The notes under the pieces were generated by a model. That model did no database searches, had not been told where the DNA came from, and saw only the letters and a program-made list of their open reading frames with translations. From Paracentrotus lividus (lineage: Eukaryota > Echinodermata > Echinoidea > Camarodonta > Echinidae), in the NCBI GenBank assembly GCA_940671915.1, contig CALNVZ010003433.1:51712262-51776261 (forward strand): a stretch of 64,000 nt of DNA. Reading direction: 5' to 3'. A program made the translations under genes and the position numbers. Shown piece after piece: positions 1 through 11,800 of this stretch. Within the stretch, counting starts at the first letter, position 1; every line of letters begins with the position of its first letter.

Positions 1-420
1 CTTATGACTCGCCTATAGTTTGATGTGTGTTCAACTTTTTTTCAAATTAGACAAATGTAAAACAAGTTTTTTGGCCTCTTCATCAGAATATTTTGAGTGT
101 CCAAAAATAATCTCCTTTTATTTTGAATGAAAAATTTGCTGATAATAACTCGGTGAAGTATACTACTCCCCTAAAAGAAAAAACAAAACACAAAAATTGC
201 CCTCAGGTGGTACTAGTAAATGTCCGAGGGTAATTATTCTTGGGGCAATTGTATAGGAGGTAATTACCTTGAGGGTAATATTCAGGGGGTAATGTCCTCA
301 AGGTAATTGTGTCAACGGTTATTGTCCTCGGGGGGGGGGGGGGGGTGATTGCCCAGGGGTAACTGTCCTACAACTGTAAAAAAAAAGATATCTCTCACAA
401 TTTGAGATTTAAAATTTGAA
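1..420. repeat. Degenerate G/T-rich tandem words
   Basis: Roughly 20-base words of the form GGGGTAATTGTCCTC recur imperfectly from about 200 to 370 around a 14-G homopolymer. Similar words recur at 32424-32525. No gene is seen here. Confidence 0.5.
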
Positions 421-1020
421 ACCCTGCTACTAGCTGTCGTACTCAGAGCAGGACTTCGGGAAGCACACCTATTAAAGCCTAAAGGAAGTTGTTGACATGC
501 TACTTGCTAAAGGCTAGTCTATCTTAAGATCAATCGTCTTGATCAAGGCTTGTAAGGCTCGTAAGTGACTAATGTTTTCATCTGAGCTAGGTTGGTTCAA
601 GGCAAGTTACTATAACCTGATATCGTAGTTTCCCTGTATTTTTTCATCTTCTTCAAACCCCTTTTTGTATGAAAAAGAGTGTTGAGGAAGAACTTTTGAT
701 TGATCGCTTGAAGAGAGAGGTGAAGAAAATAAGGTTTTAACTAGAAAAACTTATTTAGATTCCAGAGTCGTCAGACAACATGATTGTCAAAGTGTATCAA
801 TGACACCTGAACAGAATAAAAATGTACGAAACACATCTCTCTTTGTATTCTTTTCACTGGAACTATATCTCTCACTTCTGCTCTACCATTGTATTGGGTG
901 TGATGGTCTAGTTTTATGGTGATACTGATTTATTTAAACTTGAACTAGTTCAGGGACATTCAATTCCTCATTTTCTTGTTGCTATCTTTCTATTGTCTAT
1001 CTTTCTCTAATATCTTATCC
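420..1020. other. Flanking DNA with no recognisable gene
   Basis: AT-rich sequence lying beyond the 3' end of NDST. No ORF, RNA gene or clear repeat was recognised. Confidence 0.5.
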
Positions 1021-1139
1021 ATTATAAGAATCTTAATCTATCCTGCTCCACTCTCTCTCTCTAATCTATGTCACTCTCTTTCCCCCTCCACTTTTGTCCT
1101 TCTTTCTATCACAATTGCCTGTTTATTCTCAAAAGCTAC

Positions 1140-1412
1140 TTAACTTTAGGCCTAGCTTAAATCTGTGGTTTAAGTATGGCCTGCCTAAGAGGGAATCAAT
1201 CTGTCTACCAGGTATGTTGCATGTTCCTATCACCTTCACTGAATTCTGGAATCGTATTTTAATTGTAAGGGAAACTTTTGTAGTTAATCATTCCAAGCCA
1301 GTTTTTAATTGTTTCACTACAAAAAGTTATGAATTGAACATCTGCTTTTCGGTATTGATCCCTTTAGCAAGCCATAGTTAAACCACGAGATTTAAGCTAG
1401 GCTTAAAGTTAT
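1140..1412. repeat. MITE with about 45-base terminal inverted repeats
   Basis: The left end TAACTTTAGGCCTAGCTTAA and the right end, in reverse complement, ATAACTTTAAGCCTAGCTTA both continue into ATCT...GTGGTTTAA. Size about 273 bases. The 95-codon ORF over this stretch is a by-product of the element. Confidence 0.75.
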
Positions 1413-1950
1413 GCGGCTTTAGTGAATTCGGGCAATCTCCCCTATCCCGTCATCTCTTCGTTCCTCATTTCCATTCAATATTCATCCGTTTCTCTCAGGT
1501 TGTCTGTCTCAATTCTCAACAACTTGTCTTTTTCACTCAAGGTCTTTTCACGACTCTCTAACTCTGTCTTATATATGCTTTCCTTCACACGCTCTCCTTT
1601 CTCTTTCTATAATAATCTCTCTCTCTCTCATTCTCTCTTTCCCTCCCTCCGTTTTTTTTTTTTTCTCTCTCTCTCTCTCCATTTGATTCCCATCACTTTC
1701 TCACTCTCTCCATTTTCTTTTCTTTCTCTCCATCTCTCTCCTCTTTTTTATCTTCCTCTCTCCTTTTTTCTTTCTCTCTCTCTCTCTCTCTCTCTCTTAA
1801 TTTTTATTCTATCTCTTTCTGTCTCTCTCCAACCCTCAACCTGTCTCCTTATCCCTTCCCAATCAGTTCTTCTTATTCCATCACTTTACTCTCCTACCTT
1901 TCCTATTCTTTCTCTCTTCTTTATTCTCTCATCTATTCATTACACTTGAG
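1413..1950 (+). repeat. Long polypyrimidine (C/T) tract
   Basis: Several hundred bases of nearly pure C/T on the plus strand, with CT dinucleotide runs at about 1660-1680 and 1770-1797. The open frame of Ser, Leu, Phe and Pro codons across it is a composition artefact. Strand asymmetry of this kind can form triplex (H-DNA) structures. Confidence 0.85.
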
Positions 1951-2607
1951 ATGCACTCCCAAAGCCTGAAGAACAAACAAAACAATATCCATATTCTATT
2001 TTCAATAGAAAAGTGCCCTTTATGTACATACATATTTGTGTCATTCAATATGTGTTAAATGTATACAATCTAATACTTAAATGGTACTGATATTTGTTTC
2101 AATTTTCATTTTACATTTTACCATCATCATAAATCAAATACAAGCAAATGTGATTTTAATTCATAAAATTTTACATGAGTTAAAGACCTCTTGGCTCTCA
2201 GCTGACAAAGAGTCTTATTCCAAAAGGGACTAAATCCATTTTTGGATGAAAATTGAGTTACATGTAGCCTACCGCGGGAAACTTGATCAAAAGGGTTCTG
2301 GTATGATAGCTTCCACGGTCTTGATATCAGATCACTGTTCAGGTAGGAAGGAATAACCTCAGTTTTGAGAGCAATCATTGAGAAAAAAATGCACCTTTTG
2401 ATATCTCTTTTCCATAGACACCTGTACAAAATTTAGTAAACAAAGACACTAAAGTGGATTTAATCCCTTTTTGAACGAAACTCTTTTGATTTTGACATTG
2501 TTAATGTTATCTATTACAGAGACATTATCAGAAATATACTGATAAGATAATCTTTTGTCCCGACAATCCAACATCAATTGAAACTTTCAAAGTTTCTATG
2601 AGATTGA

Positions 2608-2902
2608 CCCTTTAGCAACTAGAGACTGCGAGAAAAGTGTCAGTTTACTCACTAGCGGAGAGGGTTATGCTGTTTTTCCATCAGGTTTTTGCAATAAGAA
2701 TTGTTCTCAAAACAGCTTCTTTTTTTTATTTGTGTAGAATCTGACAGCACACATCTCATGGGTAATCCACTACAAGTATTGGCATGTTTCATTACATATT
2801 TTTGATACTATCTTGACTTGACTATGCTTATGACAGGGGCAGTTTGGAGCAATTTAGTGAGTAAGCTGAGGGGTTGTCTTTGGCGGTTTAGGTGCTAAAG
2901 GG
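2608..2902. mobile_element. MITE, copy 1 of a roughly 290-base family
   Basis: Starts CCCTTTAGCAACTAGAGACTG and ends AGGTGCTAAAGGG. It aligns along its length with 3651-3937, sharing GTCAGTTTACTCAC, GTATTGGCATGTTTCAT and GTGAGTAAGCTGAGGGG. Older than its partner: the target-site duplication is not preserved. Confidence 0.75.
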
Positions 2903-3650
2903 TTTTTAAAAAATCATGAAATTGTCACATACACACACATGTAGTATTACTCGGACTATAATGATTTCAACACATCCGCTCTGGCAACAATCCCTCCACT
3001 GTCGATCCTGAACACCAATAGAATGAAGAATTTGAAGAGAATCTAGTTTAGTGGGAAAGGTGAACCATTGGTCGAGAAAATAATTGTGAGCTTTCAAATT
3101 ATTTTCAGGGTTTTTAAGAAGAATTACATTGTAGAAAGTTCCACTGAAAAAGATTGCTCTTTAAATGCCCTCATAGTGATAATATGACATAAAAAGCTGA
3201 TATGTTTGGGTCCCAAACATGTGAACACATGTACATGTAGTCCCATACATGCATTTTTGAGTGCACTGCATGTTATACTCTTAGAATGATATGGTTAATT
3301 TCTTATCATTTTCTTGATTCCAAAACCTCACATCAATAAATAATTCTTAGGTGCATTGGTATCAACGTTTCCAATCACTTTGAGACAGTTTCTTTCACGA
3401 TTCAATCTCATGACTACAACACTATATTAGCTTTAAGTCCTGGACTATACACTATACCTAACCCTAATCCTAAGCTTCACATAAAACCTAAACCATACAT
3501 CTTAGATGAATAAAGCACAGAGAAATCGTCCCCAGAGCAAATGCAGCGTCACCACTATAATTTGCTGTTGTTTAAGTTTCAAGAGAGTTGATTTCAGTTT
3601 TATTCACTTATATGCTAAAGCATAATAGGTTCATAAAAACAGCTGGTTAA

Positions 3651-3937
3651 CGCTTTAGCACCTAGAGACTGCATGAAAAGTGTCAGTTTACTCACAAGCG
3701 GAAAGGGTTATGCCGTGTTTCAATCAGGTTTTTTCAATAAGAACTGCTCTTCAAACATACTTTTTTGAGCAGAATAGGACAGCACACATCCAATGGATAA
3801 TCCACAGGAAGTATTGGCATGTTTCATCACATATTTTTTATACTATCTTGATTATAGCGTGCTTAAGACAGGGGCGGTTTGGGGCGGTTTAGTGAGTAAG
3901 CTGAGGGGCGGTCTCGAGCGGTTCAGGTGCTAAAGGG
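3651..3937. mobile_element. piggyBac-like MITE, copy 2, with TTAA target duplication
   Basis: Flanked by TTAA at 3647-3650 and 3938-3941. The ends CGCTTTAGCACCT and AGGTGCTAAAGGG are inverted repeats beginning CCCTTT-like, as in piggyBac-type elements. No transposase is present, so non-autonomous. Confidence 0.75.
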
Positions 3938-3999
3938 TTAAGCCTTTATTTTGGGAACCTTTTCTAGTCACTATGTAAAATGTTACACAACACTCGTCA

Positions 4000-4185
4000 A
4001 GTGTTCTTTACTTTATGGTTAAACCTTTCTAGGTCTTTTGATTCAAATCGGAGAGTCCAATTTCTGGTCTGAATTAAACAATTTTCATTTGATGGTGGAC
4101 AAAATAAAACATATTATTACAGAAACTCATAATTCTATGATCAAGACATTGACATGATTATATATATATTTTATTCTTTATCTCT

Positions 4186-4228
<43 letters not shown>

Positions 4229-5210
4229 TCCGATTCACTCTCTGCTGTAGTACACATTGTTATGTCCTTAATATCTTTTTACGCTAAATTGTTCTGATAC
4301 ACAAAACAAAATCCTTTTTCATTCATTATAAAATAAAAAACACAAGTAATTTATAGTCTCAACTTGTTATTCGAGTTCAACAAAATTTAAACCCGTTTCA
4401 CAGTTACTAATATCACTACTCAAAGTACTTTTTCATTCTATTAATATTCACTAGCATGCATTAACCACAATAAACTCATCCTCATAATAAAATGAAATAT
4501 AATAATTTCTGGCAATTTGATCCATTTTTTCAACATACATCTTACAATCCATACCATTTGTAAGATCAAAAGCTAACATGTATTTGCAAGAGGCATGTTC
4601 ACGATTTACATTTACTTTACATTCATTTACCTAAGACAACACCTTTTTTTTTTTTTTTTCCATCATAATCTTAAATTGAAAGGGGGGAAAAAATCCTCTC
4701 AACAAGACCAGAGATACCTTAACCCCACTATTAATCATTAGTTTCAATAAATGCCACAATAAAAAAAAAATATTTAAAAAAAGGACAACAGAAGAAAAAA
4801 TGAAAGTCCTGTACCAATTCTGACACAATTATATTCACATGGGACTACAACTCAGCCAGCATTATTTTTAAATATCAAATATATAAAAAGCTGTACATGT
4901 ACTGGCTTTGGTACAATACTGAGATGCATGCTTGACATAGTACTGCTACAAGAACACTGCTTTTTTATCATGACCTTCAGCGTGCATTCAAGTCAAACCA
5001 TTTATACATTCTTTTGAAATATTTCAAGGATTATTACTCAACAAATTATAGGTCAATTAAACTTTTCCAATGGACAAGGTTTTTTTTTAAATGATGCACA
5101 CTTGCAAAAAAAAAACATTAGGCCACTGACTACATGTAAAACTAATTTTTTAAATACATCATCCTTAAGACATCTTGCATAAGTTGGTGCATTTAAAAGC
5201 AGCTCCAAAA
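4000..5210. other. Downstream flank of NDST, low complexity
   Basis: AT-rich DNA with a CT microsatellite at about 4185-4222, A/T homopolymers at 4646-4660 and 4760-4790, and TACATGTA words. No gene is recognised. Part may be NDST 3' UTR if a distal polyadenylation site is used. Confidence 0.5.
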
Positions 5211-5269
5211 ACTAAATCCAAATTTGATTTTCAAAATTTTTAAGATGCATGCACATGTGTCCATATGTT

Positions 5270-5562
5270 AAGTACCACAAGACATTGTTACAACAATGGG
5301 TGATTGCAAGTTTGGTGTTGATGTTGGTGTTGGACTCACTATTTAAAGTGCCTCCCATACATGTACATGTAGCTCCAACACCTAATCTGATTTTTTTTTT
5401 AATGTTCAAAATTGCGTTACTGATTGCTCAACACTAACTGAGACGTGTCCAAGACCATTCTTATTTTTTATTTGGTGTTGTGCTGATGTAAAAATTGGCC
5501 GGACACCAAAAGATCAACACCGAACTTGAAATCACCCATTGTATTCGTTCATTGTCTCAAGT
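5270..5562. repeat. Inverted-repeat (foldback) element in the presumed 3' UTR
   Basis: Left arm GTACCACAAGACATTG...CAATGGGTGATT and right arm, read in reverse complement, GTACTTGAGACAATG...CAATGGGTGATT pair over roughly 60 bases. The interior repeats TTGGTGTTGATG words. It starts 35 bases past the NDST stop codon, so an NDST mRNA running to a downstream site would contain a hairpin. Confidence 0.65.
5467..5472 (-). terminator. Candidate polyadenylation signal AATAAA for NDST
   Basis: AATAAA on the minus strand, about 125 bases past the stop codon. It lies inside the loop of an inverted repeat. Other AATAAA-like words occur further on, so the true 3' end is uncertain. Confidence 0.3.
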
Positions 5563-5596
5563 ACATATACCTCATTATATTAGGAGTGAACTGTAT

Positions 5597-5816
5597 CTAG
5601 AAGTCATTGAGATGATCACTAAGCCAATCTGGAAGGGGTTGGTTCAGCTTCTCTAATACCGATGAGAGGATAAGATTATCCTGCCGATAATATGCCTTGA
5701 GGATTTCTGTTGACTCGTCATCCATATCCGGGTACTTGCGACCTTTGCCCTTTCCTAAGCAGTGTGTTCTATTCTTAGGACCTACAGGGCAGTAGAAACC
5801 TTTTTGTGCATCATAC
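5597..5816 (-). CDS. NDST: NDST exon K: sulfotransferase C-terminus and stop codon
   Basis: 220 bases from acceptor TATTTCAG to the TAG at 5599-5597. Encodes [20 protein letters not shown], then [12 protein letters not shown] and ends [13 protein letters not shown]863 and C873 are ten apart, as in the human C818-C828 disulfide, and GKxKGRKYP is the family signature following it. The C-terminus PLPDWL matches human TLPTWL. Confidence 0.96.
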
Positions 5817-8800
5817 CTGAAATAAGTGGAAAATACAGAGTTATCAAATAGGATTGTGAAAAAGTTAAATACCTTAATCTAGAGAAAGAGATGAAGACCA
5901 GGGCCCGTATTCCATAAACTATACTTAAGCAATTTCTCTTAAGTCTAAGTATTTGTCTAAGATTTTGTCTAGGAAATTTTTTTTTAGCCTTTATACCAAA
6001 CACGTTAAGCACTTTGTCTGAGGTCAGAAAGCATCAAGCAAAATTCTGAATTTTATTAATATCGTCATTTCTAATTTTTGTGGTCTCAAATGAGCTTGCC
6101 ATATAATCAACATTAAAGTTAAGCCACTAGGTAGTAGGCTTAAAATTAGGATAAAATTCTCATTTTTTATGCGCGATTTGAAGGCACAATTCCATTTAAG
6201 ACTTTTGACTTAGCAAAAATCTAAGAATTTATGCCTCACTGCCAAAAATAGGCTTGAACAGAATTCTTCGTAAGCCGTATTTATGGAATACGCATTTTAA
6301 AGATAAGCAAAAATGCTTAACTTTCATGCTTTTATGGAATACGGGCCCAGACTTACAAAATATGGTAATGGGCCATATGCATAAAAGGAAGTACATTTTT
6401 GTAGTTACTAGGATCAACTGTCGCTTTTCAATGTAATCAATACAATTCTTTCCTTTGAATAAAAAGTATTAGATACGTCATTGATACTTTATTCTGTCGC
6501 GGAGACGTCTCCGCGACAATTTTCAAAAACTGTCTCAAAGGAGTTTCAAAGAACCGTCTAAAAGTAGTTTCTGCGACTCATGAAACGTCTCGGAGACGTC
6601 TCCGTGACAAATATCAAAAACGTCTCCAAGTAGTTTCAAAACCATTTCAAAGTAGTCCAAAATCCGTCTCAAAGTTGTTTCAAAGTAGTTTCCATGAAGT
6701 GAGATACCACCATAACTTTGAATAGACTTCCTGTCAATTGATCATTTAAATTCCCCATTCTATAAAAAATATCACACTGTAAACGATTCTGTGAATACAA
6801 TACAATGAAAGGTTGAACTCAATACTATCCGATAACTATGTACTAATGTTTGTGCATGCGAACAGTGGGTTAAAATATGCTCCTTATACATGTACATTGT
6901 GAATGGATTGTGACCTATGTCGAAATTGGCAGTCGGTGGAATGTTCCGCAGGTCGAGGAAAGAGTTGCTACTCGGTACCAAGTCCCTCAGATAGTCATTC
7001 CCCTGGGGCTCGTTTCTCAAAACCGTCATAAGTCAAAGTCCTTGGTCAACGCATAGGGACACTTGCTAAAAGAATTAACACATGTTTCAATAGGATGTCC
7101 ACAAACTTAGATTCCTGACATATTAGAGAAACGGGCCCCAAGTCGCTTACTATGCATTCCATTGCTTTCTTTACAGTCAGGTGAAATCAAACACTATTCA
7201 TTGATTCATACTTACTTGAGCAATCTGGAGTAATTGAGAGCTGGTTTAATCTTGAGAAACTTCTGAACCCTCAGCATGGCTAGAGCAGGGTTAGTTTTCA
7301 AGAGATCTCCGTCGAGTAGGAACATCTGGACATTTCAAAGAATGAAGAATGTTTTACACAATACACAACGTTATTCAAAGCAATGAGAACACTTTAATAA
7401 GACAATAAGGAATTGGTCTAGTGGTAATGCTTATGGTAAGTTCTATGCATTTGCCTTCAAACTGACAAGACCTACCAGGTTGGCTATCCTCCAGCTACAA
7501 TGTACTTATCTAACATGCAGTTTTCAGATCATCGGTGCCTAATATCGGCACCATATTTCAAAGGGTCTAGGTAGGTCTCGTGCCCAACCCTGATGCGTAT
7601 GAATGGGTTAACATAGGAAGAAACCCAACCAACCAATCAAACCAACAACACTTTTTTCTAACATTCTCTCTCTATTTCATAAACAGGTAATTTTAGTACA
7701 CTATTAGACTACAATTTTATCATGATTATAATGACAAGTTTTACCATTGCATGTATCTTATATTGTAAATACCTTCTGTTTAACCATTGTAAATATCTAA
7801 TTATTGTATTCTGTAAGAACATCAGGTATCAGACTTGATTAGCAAAGTCATGCTATTTTCTGATCCCCTTTTTATCCTTATATTACATCTCTGTATATCA
7901 AATGCCATGAAAAAATCTGAATGTATTTTGATGATGTTCATTGAATGGATAAATAAAGTTCAAGTATCAAGTATAAAGTATCAATTTCTAATACCTGTCT
8001 TGATGGGAAGTGTTGTAGCCATCTCTGTAGGTGTGTGGCATATTTGCCGGGTTCCAAACAGCGTTTCTGTAGATCCCTGACAGCCTTTGGAGCATCAGGT
8101 TTGGCGTTGATGACCTCACTGAAGGAGTACTGAAGACTGGTTTCATCATTGTGTGCTCTCATGTGCTGATAATATGAAACAGAGTATATATAGATAAGCT
8201 TTGTTTGGATAATGAGGCATTTATCTAGAGATGTTTACAGTTATCTTCTCCTGTGATGAGATTTACGGGTCACCATATTGTCAGTCCTGGAAAGGACTTT
8301 TTGAGAGAGTAGAAGAGGAAATGAAGAGTTACAGAAAGCAGAAAATTGATAAGCGAGATAGAGAGTAGAGAATAGAATTAGAAGCATTCTTTCTTGATTC
8401 AGTCCTGAAAAGGACTGTGAACCAGATGAGAAGGCGAGAAGGGAGGAAAGTGTGTAGTAGTAGAAGTGGAGTGAGCTCGATGTTATCTTTTCCTTCTATG
8501 TTGATACTCAACAGGATCCAACTTACAGCTATTGCTTCAAGGGTAGATGTGTCTGGCAAAGTGTTCTTTTGCAGTTCACTCCTGATGACAGAAATAGCAT
8601 GTCAGAACTGCCAAGTGAAATGGTTCTTTTCAGAACTTAATCAATATAAAAATTCTTCGATCTTTAACCCTAAAAAGACTGGGGGGGGGGGGGGGGCTCA
8701 TTCAGCCCCCCCCCCTCGACATTTTTCGTGATAACTTTGCAACGCCGAAAAAAAAATGGGCGAGACTTCATGACTATTTTCTTTCAAGTCTCGCGCAACT

Positions 8801-11800
8801 TTTGAGACCAAATTTGCGATGCCCGGGTACGCGGCTCAGAAAATATGTAACATTTTGTAACCGTGCGTCAGACCCAAAGTAGCTCAAAAACGTGATTTTG
8901 TGTACAAATCCAATACAAATTGTGTTTTTAGCCAAAATTCATAAATGTATCATTATTTTCTCTTTAACTGATTAAAATCAATTAATTTAAGGTTGTTTAT
9001 GATTAAAATAGTGTCACCAATGATTTCCATCGAAAAAACAATAAAAAACAAAAAGTCGAAAAACAAAGAAATACATAAGAAATTTTAAAAACAATAGAAT
9101 ACATGAGAAAAAAATCTTGATACAGATTTTTTTTAAAACCCATTTCACCAGAAGCCTACAAAGAGCCTGTAAACCAAAAATAAGCACTTTTAGAGCTTTA
9201 TTTAATTAATTAGAGCAAATCTTAGATTTAATGCATAAATTAGCATAATTAATTAGTGAAAAAAATTTTCAGAGAATATGACTCTTCGGTTTTGGAGAGG
9301 ATGCCATGGGTAACGCGCGTGCCAATTTTCGGCGCGATCGCGCGCTCAACGGCCGAGATCTTAGGGGGGGGGCTGAATGAGCCCCCCCCTCAGTCTTTAC
9401 GTGTGTCAAAATAGCCCAGTCTTTTTAGGGTTAAATTATTATATTTTACAGGATTTTTTCCTCTCTTCGTACCTACTTTTTTCAATTAAATCACAATATT
9501 TTTGAAGAAATGGTCCATTCCCACAAATTGAAAAAAAAAAGAGACTTATAATAATAATCTTGCTTGATAGAGCTTCTTCTTTTCGGGTCATTACATTATA
9601 TTTTATTACACCAGTGGAGCGAGTGTTGGACACACAGGACTTAGCTCTGGGGTCAAGGGTACATGGTTCAATTAAGTGGGGGCATACCAGCAGGGGTTAG
9701 AGAATGACAATCATTTTGGCATTTGGGAGGATGGATTTGATCCTCTTATAAGCCTGGTCGATCCAAAGTATTTGACACTATTTGGGTCTTGATAGATTCT
9801 AGCCCATCTAACTAGGACTCTGATCTAGACTGACCTGATACCAGGAATAGGCCCTCTTTGCTGGATCAAGAAGAATGACAATCAGTTTGGCCTTAGGGAG
9901 TAAAGCTCTGACTCTCTTTGGAGCTTGGACGCTACCAAAGTAGTTGGCACTCTTTAGTAAAAGGTCTTGATAGATGCTAGCCCATATAGCTCGGATCAGG
10001 ACTAAATGTACGGACCTAGACTTACCTGATACCAGGAATAGGCCCTCTTTGCTGGATCTAAAAGAATGACAATCAGTTTGGCCTTAGGAAGAAGGGCTTT
10101 GACTCTCTTAGGAGCTTGGACGCTATCAAAGTAATTGGCGCTCTTCTCAAAGATATGAACATGGCTTTGGTTCTTGCTGGACGGAAAGAAGTCTAGATAC
10201 CTGCAACAAGACAAATTGAAATTAGAAATTACAATTGAAATTTTAATCAACATTTTAAATTAGATAAAGAAATTGAATTTATATTGAAATTAAAATTGAA
10301 ATCTTTATCCAAATTGAGAAATTACTATTCATAGAGATAATTGTTTTTAAACTGATGAAAATTTACAAATTCATTCATAAAAATATATGTCATAAGAAAA
10401 ATTCAATGTACATTAAATGTAGTGTCCTCCTTTTTCACAAATTGCGAAAACTAATCCAACTTGGCATAACTTTAGAATATGATCAGCCTATACTGTCTAT
10501 TCAATCTTACTGTCATACATGTAGGTTGCCTAGATCAGTAATATGAAATGAAAATCTGACTACCAATCTAGACCAGCTCTCCATTAACATCGTTGATATT
10601 ACAGCAACACGGACCACACACAGCATTATACACACGGCGCATCAGCGTGCATTATTCTCTGCGCTAACGGTCAACGGTTTCCACCATACGGTATATTTTA
10701 CGAAGTTGAAAAAATAGGAATGAATTTTGATAATCACAATATAATGACAAACATACACATTTGAGCTTAATCATGTTGTGGGAAGTTATAGTCATTGATA
10801 TACTACTTTATCCTCTCAAAAACTAGAAATGTAATATTTTTGCCTGCAAAAGGATGACACTACCTTTAAGTTAAATGACATGGGTAAGCATTATTTAACA
10901 GCATGTACATATAGTACGATAAATCATATATTCGGAGCAGTAAATGACAAAGGATATCATTGACAGGGAAAGCCAAAACAAGGGTAAGAAACGGATGAAA
11001 GAAGAAGCATGGCTCCTTGTTAATGGTTAATTGCATCAACTAATGGTGTATCTCACTTTTCATTAGACGGGTCTCAGATATCATGAGCCGCAGGAAAATC
11101 AAACACATTAATATCAATGATATTTTTTCCAGTCGCAAAGATGTTTTTCAGACATCTCCAAAACTGCTGAAACTGGGAGGTGTTTCACAAATAGTTAAGT
11201 AGACTTAAAGTCGCACTTAACTTCTACGCGCATCTTGTTTTATAAGGCGCCATTTAATTGATAGATTTCACAATGGCGCGCATCTCCTGAGCACGGTCTG
11301 ACCAATAAGGTGATGCGTAATATAACGCCAGGCCGCTACAAATAATTTATTTTTCACTTGCCCTGTTGGGCAAGTGAAATTTTTTTTTGCTTGCCCGAGA
11401 GGAAAAAACACTTGCCCAAATTTTATTTTCATTTTCTTTGTTTAAAGATATTTTTTAGTAGCAATATCATCTCATAAATGTCCACGAACAAAGAGCCTAA
11501 AAGACAAAAGCACCACTAAATTTGGATCTAAAAAAAAAAAAAAAAAAAAAAAAAATATTAAAAAAATATTAATCAAAAAATTAGTGAAATAATTTTCATG
11601 CCAAATTATCTTAATTTTTATATGTAACAAGCAGAAAAAATAGCATTGAAATGAACATTAACAAAAGGTAAGAAAGAAAATATATCAGAATTTTAATAAT
11701 TTCTCATCTATAAATATTACAATGAGTCTGTATGTTAAGACTAGCACCATACATCGGGAAGTTCTGCAGTGCAGATCGGCGAGATGTTTAGAATAACAAA

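Noticed and set aside
1094..1949. Two long plus-strand ORFs (95 and 175 codons)
   Set aside because: The first lies on a MITE, the second on a C/T tract giving only Ser/Leu/Phe/Pro codons. No protein signature.
7410..7550. tRNA-like box A (GGTCTAGTGGTAATGC)
   Set aside because: No matching box B at the right distance and no foldable anticodon arm; at most an old SINE remnant.
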